Source: Bostrychus sinensis
Lineage: Eukaryota; Chordata; Actinopteri; Gobiiformes; Eleotridae
Reading direction: 5' to 3'
Assembly (NCBI GenBank): GCA_020698575.1
Contig: CM036244.1
Location: 3,586,546 to 3,650,545 of the forward strand
DNA: 64,000 nucleotides
Shown here: positions 35,201 to 47,200 of the stretch, in pieces
Numbering within the stretch: position 1 is the first letter of the stretch
Layout: each line of letters opens with the position of its first letter
Notes under the pieces: model-generated
Database searches by the model: none
What the model was told of the DNA's origin: nothing
Seen by the model: only the letters and a program-made list of their open reading frames with translations
Position numbers and translations under genes: made by a program

Positions 35201-38200
35201 GTGCGCTCCCGTGAGATTTCCCCTCACGGATCACCCGCAGTTTAAACTGTTCAAGCTCCAACTTCACTTTCTCATGCTCCAGCTGCATAGCTAACAACTC
35301 TTTTTGCTGCTCATAAGACAATGTGCCCACCTGTTTGCCTGGAAATTCCAGACTCACCGCTGTACCAGTGATGAGTCTGGTCGCCATAGAATCAATTTTC
35401 GATTTCTAGCGCGGAGCAAACGGGCAGCGGAGTTAGCCAATCGGAAAATGGCGGACGTGACGTTAACAAAGCGACAAGAAAGTAAGCAACGCGAAAACAT
35501 TTATTTTTATTTTTATAAAGGCTTCTAGTGCTGCAAGCTGTGGTTTTAATGACTCGATATGTTTGTGGTCATTTAAAATGGAATTTACCGCTGAATGAAA
35601 CAAACTCGGCTCCTCAGTCGCCACCTTGATTGTTGTTGTTGTGGACGCTGCTCGCGAAGAACACGTGACTTAAATAAACCAATCAAAATGCACGGTACGG
35701 TTGGGATTTGAGGAAACCACTGCGGACGGCGGTGACCAGACTGAGATTTCTCTGTAGAATAATACAGAGACATATCAGTCTGGATTTTCCAGGCAACCCA
35801 CCTGTGTCAAAGATGGTGCAGCACCTGACGTTGGCTCTGACGTAGCCATTACCGCCTCACCTTTCTGTAATACGCCTTTCTCGACCAAAGACAACAAAAC
35901 GGCCCACCTTACCTCGTCCTTCCTCTGCTTACCTTGCAAAACAATCTTATAAAGATCAGCAATTTTAACCAACTCCTTCTTACAATGATCCAAAAACGCC
36001 GCCGAGGGTGCATCAAAAAAGTCAGACAGCGAAGCCATAATTACCAAACACGAAATACACACACACAGGCTGTACCACTAGACTAAATGGTTCCGTTAAA
36101 CACGCATGTAGGGCGAGCAAAGCCCCCCGGGGAGCCTCTCCCTGACTGCCTACCCAAAATCTAGCTAAAGCCTAGCATTCAACCCTAGTCTTCTGGTGGT
36201 TCTGCGGTGGGTTTATTAAGCACTAAACCAGTGCCGGTGAAGCGATCTGCACGCAGACAACTCCACACAACTGACGGACTGCCCCCGAGATAACTGCCCG
36301 AGGACAGCTAACGCTAACCGCTTTCCCACACACTAAAACACAAACATCGGCACAACCCAAAGGGGGATGCGCCGTAAACCTCACACAGAGACCTCTGAAT
36401 GCGTGTTAACACTTACCTTAGTCCAGACGGTAAAACCTTGCCTCACTGAAACAATGCTGGTGTATCCTCAAAACAACGTAGGCGACCCACAACACGGCAC
36501 AAACAACACTGGACCGCACTGCTCTCAGGCGCACACTGAACGCAGCTGACGCCAATCAGCGCCTGACAAACCGCACTCACAACATACAAAATTAGGACAT
36601 TCCAAAACACAATAACTACCAAAATAGCTTTGACGAGCCCCAATGTTACGACCCTGGCTCAGGGGGTCGCAACCAATGAGGACACACCAGGCAGAAAGTA
36701 AGATTTAACAAAAACAATCTTTATTAAACCGAATTGGACCAAATTAAGATTAAAGGCCAAATTAGGAGTAGAAGGTCAAATTATAAAGAAAGTATTGTAC
36801 AATGTGAGATGTGAAGTATTATCAGCAGTGTGGTGGTGGTGAATGTGAATGAACAGTGTGAGTGTGCAGTGTTGTTAAAGCTGCAGAACTAAGCAAAAGG
36901 TCAAACCAAACAGACCTAAACTCAAGAGAGAACCAAGAACCAAGCTAAACCAGAACCAAATGCTGGTGCAAGCTGCAACCAAGCTACTGACAGATGCCAC
37001 AAGGGGGCGTCACAGTTATGTTTGTAAATTATTATTTTGATAAATTTGCAGATCATTTGCATATTTAGACACAAAAATTGCATGCTTTATGTCCAGAACA
37101 ATAAACAATACAAACAAAGCTCTTTCACCATGCATTCTTCATTCTGATGTGGTTTAGTTTAGAATAAATAAAAAGAGATTAATAATAATAAACAACAACA
37201 GAATAAAAATAAAAAAAAAGGTTAAAAGCTGGTTAAAAGTGGCCATATTCGATCTAATATAGAATAATCCAAATAAATCCACAAGTTTTTAACAAAGTCA
37301 TTTGTCTTTCATTAAAATCTAAATAAAACTATTGCTTTATGTATGACCAACGATGATAAATCTGACGCTGCACTGAATACTTGTACGTGTTATGAGTGCA
37401 TTTTTAAATCCTTTGCAGCAGTCTAAGCTCTGATTGGTCCCACAATGATGGTGTTTTTTCTTAGGCCTGTTCTGTTTCTGTTCTGTCTCTGAGTGTGGAT
37501 AAATACTCAGGTCATGATAAAGATGAATACCTGGTTTAGCGGCGCTGCAGAACTCCCTCACGGCGCTGACTGGGATGAAGCCCGGGTACATGCTGCCCAC
37601 CACTGTCACCACGTCAAACGCTTCTGGAGATGAAAATGAAAAGATAAAAACGTCAATAGAGTTAGACAGAAACACACATTTGGACACGGCAGCAGTGGTT
37701 TTACGTCGACGTGGAGTGTCCACTAGGGGCAACAGTGGTTTTAAATGAAGAAATGAAGAAAATGCACATTGTTAAGCTTATTTGAACCTTGAGCTAATTA
37801 ATTTTAATCACATTTTGTTGAATATAACAGGGATCATGGTGGAAGAAGTACTCCAAATCTATTATGTACAAGTAGTGTTATAATATTACTTAAAGTAGAA
37901 TGTTTTTGTAGAGTTACTTTAGTAGAAAGTTGTTGTTTCTTTGAAAAATGCACAGCAAAAAACTACAACTATTATGACTACTACCTGTTATCATTAATAG
38001 TACTATGATTCTTGTTACTACTGCTCTTCTACTACTACTGTTATTACTATTACTGCTATCATTACTAGTACAACTATTATAATTTAGGGCTGGGAAAATT
38101 ATCGCGTTAACGCAGTGCATTAATTTATTGATTTAATTGCGTTCATTTCAATTGATGCATCGATTAATTTGATCACAACAAAAATATTACGACGACACAG

Positions 38201-41200
38201 AGGCAGTAACACGCCGCAGGTTTTCCAGCGAGGCAGAAACGCACCGCAGGTTTTCCAGCGAGGCAGAAACGCACCGCAGGTTTTCCAGCGAGGCAGAAAC
38301 GCGCCGCAGGTTTTCCAGCGAGGCAGAAACGCGCCGCAGGTTTTCCAGCGAGGCAGAAACGCGCCGCAGGTTTTCCAGCGAGGCAGAAACGCACCGCGAG
38401 CGTAGAAGACGACACGTTTCTGTTTCCATCCCTCAGCTGCGTTGGAGCTGAGCCAGACTTCAGTTTGGATCAGCGTCGCTCTGTGGCAGGGCTCAGGTCA
38501 GATTTGTTCCCGTCTTGCGCTGATGCCACAAGTGCGGCGGTCACCATGAGATCCAAACCAGACCAGTGCCTGAGCCCCCTGCAGGGCATCAGGAGCAACT
38601 GCGGAGGCTGCACGGCTCAGTGCATGATGGGAAAATGCCCACCTGTCAGCGGTGAATGGACAGGTGATGGATCTGAGTTCAGTGCTGATCAGAAACGTAA
38701 CGCACGACACTTCACTGCCCTCCTCTCCTTCTTCCCCCGCTTCTTTAAAAAAAATACAGACTAAAGTTCCAGTTTTGACCTGCACAGCAAATTCAAAAGT
38801 GTTAAAATCTGGGGGTTGGCTTTTTTTCAGCAAGAGTAGAGTTGATTTTACACTCGAGGATTTATGAACTGTTTTATTTTACTCCCATTTATTATGTAGT
38901 TGGTGTTAAATCTGAGAGTCATGAAGGAGAGTCCTCTAAATAACTCCTTCAGAGTTAATGTGAGTAAATATAACTCTTTAACTTGTAACTCCCAACTCTA
39001 GACAGGCTGATAACTGTCAAGGTGTTAATTGCGTCACCACGCCCCCTCAGACAGCTCTTGGACGTGGAGGACGCCTTTGTTCGAGCGGAGTGCGGACGCT
39101 GCGGTCGAGTAGGAGACGGTTTGGTTTGATGCCTGCTTTGATTGGTAAGTGTATATTAACCTAATGGTTGTTAAATTTCTAATATTTTTCATGAAAACCG
39201 CGGTGGAAAACATTTTAGAGCATGTTTTATATTCATGAGTTAACCGCTAACTTTGCAACTTCTAGTCATGCTTGCTTCGGTTTTCAGTACGCCATGAGAC
39301 GTTAATGCAAAATAAATATTAAGTTGTTGCTTCTTTTAACTAGAGGTTACCGTTAGATACGAACATTTGGCTTAATAATTTGCCTAAACATTCTGAAGGC
39401 TAACGCCATTACCATTCATTTATGCTAGCGCTAGCTTAAATGCATGTAAGCTAACAATTGTACTCCCCCCAAAAAACGCAATTGCACATTTATAATCGAG
39501 GCAGTCACTCGTTTGAGTACATGAATTTTGAATTCAAATTTATCGTTGCATATATCAAAATGCGCATATACTCCTACTCTCTCTGGCTTACTACCTTTCC
39601 CACATGTGTAACGTGTTCCGGACACAGACATTTTTTGAAGGTAACTTTCGATTACTCCCTGGTGAAAATCTGTTCATAATTTCATTTCATTACGATTGTA
39701 TGCTCATCTATTCAAATTGTATGTACATTAAAAATGTATGTAGCTAAATCCATTCTCTTTTCGCAAGCAAAAATACTTTGTTATAGCCAAAACCGATCTA
39801 TAATTTAATTAACTCTGCAATATTTTGGTGCCCTTTCAAGATAACAACAACAACAACAAAAAACGGCCAGTTTACCAGTAAACATTTAATCTCATTGGTG
39901 AAAGGACAAAAAATTGCCTTTATTTTGCAGACTGTGCTCACATATAATTTTAAAGTTTAATGACCCACATTATCATATGCAAGTATTTATTACTTTTAGC
40001 CTAAGAACCATTATTGCATTGTCATTTGAGTTAGCAGCCTGCATGACAAATAACACCAGTCTTGTTTATTTATTTATTTTTTTATACATATCCACACTTG
40101 TCTCTGGACCTTTTTTGTAGAGGGTAGGATGTCCTGTTACTTTTGCCATCTAACAATGCCTGAACTGATCAGTAATTGCATTCTGCTTACAGAAAATGCT
40201 TGTCAAGGTCGAAAATGGCGGTGTTAAAAAGTTTATTAAAGTGCCAGACATCGAAGGAACCTTTGATCTACCCTTATTTCTTCGAGAAGGTTTGTATTGT
40301 ATTCAGTTTCAGACAGCTGAATGTGTTTTAATGCTCTGGTAGTGTGTTTTGAGGGTTTGAGAAGTTTAAAGGTAACATTCTTTTTATTACTCTTAGTAAT
40401 GAACAAATTTGGCCTACAACTGCAAACCACAGGAGAACTTAATATTACTGATGAAACGGGCACTGAGGTCGATGCAGACATCTTTGATGAACTGCTGAAA
40501 TCTGGAGTTAAAAACTTCAAGGTCGACTACCAGTATCCTGTAACTGGTAAATTGTGTTGATTTTGTCATAGGGAATTCTTGGAACTAAATAAAATTTTTA
40601 AATATTTGTAACCTGTTTTGCCCCCCCCCCCCCCCCCCCCCCCCTCCCTTTTTTTTTTTTTAAAGACTTTCACATTGATGTTGTAAATGATGCTGCAGAG
40701 TCATCTGTTGTGGACCTATCACCACCTGCACAGTCACCCATATCAACAGAGTCACCCAAATCACCGCTTCTGCCAGACAACCTGTCATCGCCCTCATCAG
40801 GGTCAACAATTACACTGCCATCAACAAAAAACAGGAAGAGACCCCTCACAGAAATGGACCGCGATGAAGCACGTCAGGTATTAGAAATAACTGAAATGGT
40901 AAATATATTCTTTTTTTTTTTTTTTTTATACATATATTGACATATCTATAAGGGCTATAAACAAACAAAATATCTAAAAACTAAACGACAAACTACATCT
41001 AAACGGTTGAAGAAGGAAATAACTAGGCCTTACAGAATCCTTTGTCTTGTTTTTTATTTCAAGGCTGGGATAGTGATGTAACATCCCTGTTGTTACTGCT
41101 ACACCTTCTCCCACCAACATCGAAAGGACCAAAAAAGATGGCCAAGATCAGCTCAGCACAGGCGGCCGATCATTTTATCAAATTTGTCAAGGTGAATTAA

Positions 41201-44200
41201 CTTTTTACGATCACCATTATCATACAGCAGTGGTTTGAAACCCAAAGGATTGACTGACATATATCAAGAGTAGCTGCTGTGCAAATATGTAGAAATGTTG
41301 TTAATCAACGATAATTAAAGGTTTTAACATTTATTAATTAATTTGGATGAACAAAATAAGGAACAAAACAAGATCAAAATGAAGCAAGAATGTAGTAAGA
41401 TGTCTGATGCGGTTTAATTAAATAGTCGTGACTGCCAATGTACTGTAACATGTTTTTGAAACTAACAAATGTACTGCATCAAATTCATTATGAAGGTTTA
41501 CAGTTGATTTTGTTTTTCCTATTCTAGGAGGGAAGAAGTCTTTCGACATTCCTGGAAAAGGTGGAATTGAGACAACCATTCCTACTCTGCATTGGACAAC
41601 AAAAGAAGAGAATCCGAAGGTTCTTCATTGTCATGGACCAAAATGCCATTCCGTGTGCTGCACAGACAACTTACAGGTTTTTATACATTCATTCAAACCA
41701 CTGTTTATAACATAGATGTTGGCTGTACATGTACTGTTCATGTTGAACATCCTTTTAAGTGTTAATCTTTAAAATAAAGGTTATATATTTTATTGAATGT
41801 GGCCTACCTCATTTTTATAGGATAAAAAAAAAATCCATCAACACTATAAATAGTTAATTTTAACTACCTATGGGTGAAATTGTTACTCTGCAAAAAGTTC
41901 AGATTTAACACCTAAAAAAAGAGTACATTTTTACCCTTTTAAAGGAGTTGAATATTAACTCCCTAAAAAGAGTAAATTTTTACCCTTTTTGGGAGTTAAA
42001 CATTAACTCTCTAAAAAGGGTAACATTAACTCTATTCTGACTGGTCCCATATAAACACCGGAAAAGGGTTGAAATTAACTCTGTTGAATTTGCTGTGTGG
42101 ATAAAGCAACACAGGCCAGAAGTGGATTTGGGGCCTGATGGTGCGTGATCTGAGCCACAAACTGTCTCACTTCAGTACAGGAGTATTTCTCACTTCAGTA
42201 CAGGAGTATTTCTCACTTCAGTACAGGAGTATTTCTCACTTCAGTACAGGAGTATTTCCCACTTCAGTACAGGAGTATTTCCCACTTCAGTACAGGAGTA
42301 TTTCCCACTTCAGTACAGGAGTATTTCCCACTTCAGTACAGGAGTATTTCCCACTTCAGTACAGGAGTATTTCCCACTTCAGTACAGGAGTATTTCTCAC
42401 TTCAGTACAGGAGTATTTCCCACATCATTACAGGAGTATTTCCCACTTCAGTACAGGAGTATTTCCCACTTCAGTACAGGAGTATTTCTCACTTCAGTAC
42501 AGGAGTCTTTCCCACTTCAGTACAGGAGTATTTCCCACTTCAGTACAGGAGTATTTCCCACTTAAGTACAGGAGTATTTCTCACTTCAGTACAGGAGTAT
42601 TTCCCACTTCAGTACAGGAGTATTTCCCACTTCAGTACAGGAGTATTTCCCACTTCAGTACAGGAGTATTTCCCACTTCAGTACAGAAGTATTTCTCACT
42701 TCAGTACAGGAGTATTTCTCACTTCAGTACAGGAGTATTTTCCACATCATTACAGGATTATTTCTCACTTCAGTACAGGAGTATTTCTCACTTCAGTACA
42801 GGAGTATTTCCCACTTCAGTACAGGAGTATTTCCCACTTCAGTACAGGAGTATTTCTCACTTCAGTACAGGAGTATTTCCCACTTCAGTACAGGATTATT
42901 TCCCACTTCAGTACAGGAGTATTTCCCACTTCAGTACAGGATTATTTCCCACTTCAGTACAGGAGTATTTCGCACTTCAGTACAGGAGTATTTCCCACTT
43001 CAGTACAGGAGTATTTCCCACTTCAGTACAGGAGTATTTCTCACTTCAGTACAGGAGTATTTCTCACTTCAGTACAGGAGTATTTCTCACTTCAGTACAG
43101 GAGTATTTCCCACTTCAGTACAGGAGTATTTCTCACTTCAGTACAGGAGTATTTCTCACTTCAGTACAGGAGTATTTCCCACTTCAGTACAGGAGTATTT
43201 CCCACTTCAGTACAGGAGTATTTCTCACTTCAGTACAGGAGTATTTCCCACTTCAGTACAGGAGTATTTCTCACTTCAGTACAGGAGTATTTCTCACTTC
43301 AGTACAGGAGTATTTCCCACTTCAGTACAGGAGTATTTCTCACTTCAGTACAGGAGTATTTCCCACATCATTACAGGAGTATTTCCAACTTCAGTACAGG
43401 AGTATTTCCCACTTCAGTACAGGAGTATTTCCCACTTCAGTACAGGAGTATTTCCCACTTCAGTACAGTACAGGAGTATTTCCCACTTCAGTACAGAAGT
43501 ATTTCTCACTTCAGTACAGGAGTATTTCTCACTTCAGTACAGTAGTATTTTCCACATCATTACAGGAGTATTTCTCACTTCAGTACAGGAGTATTTCCCA
43601 CTTCAGTACAGGAGTATTTCTCACTTCAGTACAGGAGTATTTCCCACTTCAGTACAGGAGTATTTCTCACTTCAGTACAGGAGTATTTCCCACTTCAGTA
43701 CAGGAGTATTTCTCACTTCAGTACAGGAGTATTTCCCACATCATTACAGGAGTATTTCCAACTTCAGTACAGGAGTATTTCCCACTTCAGTACAGGAGTA
43801 TTTCCCACTTCAGTACAGGAGTATTTCCCACTTCAGTACAGTACAGGAGTATTTCCCACTTCAGTACAGAAGTATTTCTCACTTCAGTACAGGAGTATTT
43901 CTCACTTCAGTACAGGAGTATTTTCCACATCATTACAGGAGTATTTCTCACTTCAGTACAGGAGTATTTCCCACTTCAGTACAGGAGTATTTCTCACTTC
44001 AGTACAGGAGTATTTCCCACTTCAGTACAGGAGTATTTCTCACTTCAGTACAGGAGTATTTCCCACATCATTACAGGAGTATTTCCCACTTCAGTACAGG
44101 AGTATTTCCCACTTCAGTACAGGAGTATTTCCCACTTCAGTACAGGAGTATTTCCCACTTCAGTACAGTACAGGAGTATTTCCCACTTCAGTACAGAAGT

Positions 44201-47200
44201 ATTTCTCACTTCAGTACAGGAGTATTTCTCACTTCAGTACAGGAGTATTTTCCACATCATTACAGGAGTATTTCCCACTTCAGTACAGAAGTATTTCCCA
44301 CTTCAGTACAGGAGTATTTCCCACTTCAGTACAGGAGTATTTCCCACTTCAGTACAGGAGTATTTCCCACTTCAGTACAGCAGTATTTCCCACTTCAGTA
44401 CAGGAGTATTTCCCACTTCAGTACAGGAGTATTTCCCACTTCAGTACAGGAGTATTTCCCACTTCAGTACAGGAGTATTTCTCACTTCAGTACAGGAGTA
44501 TTTCCCACATCAGTACAGGAGTATTTCTCACTTCAGTACAGGAGTATTTCTCACTTCAGTACAGGAGTATTTCCCACTTCAGTACAGAAGTATTTCCCAC
44601 TTCAGTACAGGAGTATTTCCCACTTCAGTACAGGAGTATTTCCCACTTCAGTACAGCAGTATTTCCCACTTCAGTACAGAAGTATTTCCCACTTCAGTAC
44701 AGGAGTATTTCCCACTTCAGTACAGGAGTATTTCCCACTTCAGTACAGAAGTATTTCCCACTTCAGTACAGGAGTATTTCCCACTTCAGTACAGGAGTAT
44801 TTCCCACTTCAGTACAGGAGTATTTCCCACTTCAGTACAGCAGTATTTCCCACTTCAGTACAGGAGTATTTCCCACTTCAGTACAGGAGTATTTCTCACT
44901 TCAGTACAGGAGTATTTCCCACATCAGTACAGGAGTATTTCCCACTTCAGTACAGGAGTATTTCCCACTTCAGTACAGGAGTATTTCCCACTTCAGTACA
45001 GGAGTATTTCCCACTTCAGTACAGAAGTATTTCTCACTTCAGTACAGGAGTATTTCTCACTTCAGTACAGGAGTATTTTCCACATCATTACAGGATTATT
45101 TCTCACTTCAGTACAGGAGTATTTCTCACTTCAGTACAGGAGTATTTCCCACTTCAGTACAGGAGTATTTCCCACTTCAGTACAGGAGTATTTCCCACTT
45201 CAGTACAGGAGTATTTCCCACTTCAGTACAGGAGTATTTCCCACTTCAGTACAGGATTATTTCCCACTTCAGTACAGGAGTATTTCGCACTTCAGTACAG
45301 GAGTATTTCCCACTTCAGTACAGGAGTATTTCCCACTTCAGTACAGGAGTATTTCTCACTTCAGTACAGGAGTATTTCCCACTTCAGTACAGGAGTATTT
45401 CGCACTTCAGTACAGGAGTATTTCCCACTTCAGTACAGGAGTATTTCTCACTTCAGTACAGGAGTATTTCTCACTTCAGTACAGGAGTATTTCTCACTTC
45501 AGTACAGGAGTATTTCTCACTTCAGTACAGGAGTATTTCCCACTTCAGTACAGGAGTATTTCTCACTTCAGTACAGGAGTATTTCCCACTTCAGTACAGG
45601 AGTATTTCTCACTTCAGTACAGGAGTATTTCCCACTTCAGTACAGGAGTATTTCTCACTTCAGTACAGGAGTATTTCTCACTTCAGTACAGGAGTATTTC
45701 TCACTTCAGTACAGGAGTATTTCCCACTTCAGTACAGGAGTATTTCCCACTTCAGTACAGGAGTATTTCCCACTTCAGTACAGGAGTATTTCCCACTTCA
45801 GTACAGGAGTATTTCCCACTTCAGTACAGGAGTATTTCTCACTTCAGTACAGGAGTATTTCCCACTTCAGTACAGGAGTATTTCCCACTTCAGTACAGGA
45901 GTATTTCCCACTTCAGTACAGGAGTATTTCCCACTTCAGTACAGAAGTATTTCTCACTTCAGTACAGGAGTATTTCTCACTTCAGTACAGGAGTATTTTC
46001 CACATCATTACAGGATTATTTCTCACTTCAGTACAGGAGTATTTCTCACTTCAGTACAGGAGTATTTCCCACTTCAGTACAGGAGTATTTCCCACTTCAG
46101 TACAGGAGTATTTCCCACTTCAGTACAGGAGTATTTCCCACTTCAGTACAGGAGTATTTCCCACTTCAGTACAGGAGTATTTCCCACTTCAGTACAGGAG
46201 TATTTCCCACTTCAGTACAGGAGTATTTCCCACTTCAGTACAGGAGTATTTCTCACTTCAGTACAGGAGTATTTCTCACTTCAGTACAGGAGTATTTCCC
46301 ACTTCAGTACAGGAGTATTTCCCACTTCAGTACAGGAGTATTTCTCACTTCAGTACAGGAGTATTTCTCACTTCAGTACAGGAGTATTTCCCACTTCAGT
46401 ACAGGAGTATTTCCCATTTCAGTACAGGAGTATTTCCCACTTCAGTACAGGAGTATTTCCCACTTCAGTACAGGAGTATTTCTCACTTCAGTACAGGAGT
46501 ATTTCCCACATCAGTACAGGAGTATTTCCCACTTCAGTACAGGAGTATTTCCCACTTCAGTACAGGAGTATTTCCCACTTCAGTACAGGAGTATTTCTCA
46601 CTTCAGTACAGGAGTATTTCCCACTTCAGTACAGGAGTATTTCCCACTTCAGTACAGGAGTATTTCCCACTTCAGTACAGGAGTATTTCTCACTTCAGTA
46701 CAGGAGTATTTCCCACTTCAGTACAGGAGTATTTCCCACTTCAGTACAGGAGTATTTCCACTTCAGTACAGAAGTATTTCTCACTTCAGTACAGGAGTAT
46801 TTCTCACTTCAGTACAGGAGTATTTTCCACATCATTACAGGATTATTTCTCACTTCAGTACAGGAGTATTTCTCACTTCAGTACAGGAGTATTTCCCACT
46901 TCAGTACAGGAGTATTTCTCACTTCAGTACAGGAGTATTTCCCACTTCAGTACAGGAGTATTTCTCACTTCAGTACAGGAGTATTTCTCACTTCAGTACA
47001 GGAGTATTTCTCACTTCAGTACAGGAGTATTTCCCACTTCAGTACAGGAGTATTTCCCACTTCAGTACAGGAGTATTTCTCACTTCAGTACAGGAGTATT
47101 TCTCACTTCAGTACAGGAGTATTTCTCACTTCAGTACAGGAGTATTTCCCACTTCAGTACAGGAGTATTTCTCACTTCAGTGTAGGAGTATTTCTCACTT

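Larger units (their letters stand above)
31036..37014 (-). mobile_element. Ty3/gypsy-type LTR retrotransposon, degenerate
   Basis: Minus-strand order: 5' LTR (37014-36644), a primer-binding-site-like TTGGGGCTCGTC just inside it, a leader, a gag-protease-integrase frame (36038 to 33304), a 3' purine tract and a truncated 3' LTR. It lies in METTL27-like intron 4 in the same orientation as the gene. It is inactivated by a MITE in gag, a hAT in the 3' ORF, a solo LTR, absence of reverse transcriptase and RNase H, and a damaged 3' LTR. Confidence 0.75.
38783..42097. mobile_element. CACTA-like DNA element carrying a spliced gene
   Basis: Inverted ends CACAGCAAATTCAA (38783) and TTGAATTTGCTGTG (to 42097), with TG on both sides (38781-38782 and 42098-42099). 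Many subterminal GAGTTAA/TTAACTC units occur at 38945-39000 and 41940-42085. CACWG ends, 2-3 bp duplication and subterminal repeats suit EnSpm/CACTA. No transposase is seen. Instead there is a spliced plus-strand gene with its own 5' exon. Confidence 0.65.

Noticed and set aside
33171..35387. A single intact 738-residue protein
   Set aside because: Its first codons lie in the M9 MITE and its last codons in a hAT; only the middle is retrotransposon coding sequence.
8889..35773. Recurrent short peptide MSLYYSTEK... in three places
   Set aside because: It is encoded by the conserved right-end hairpin of the M9 MITE copies and shows no sign of being a gene.
38173..38429. Open frames of 78-80 codons on both strands
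   Set aside because: Produced by the 30-bp minisatellite.
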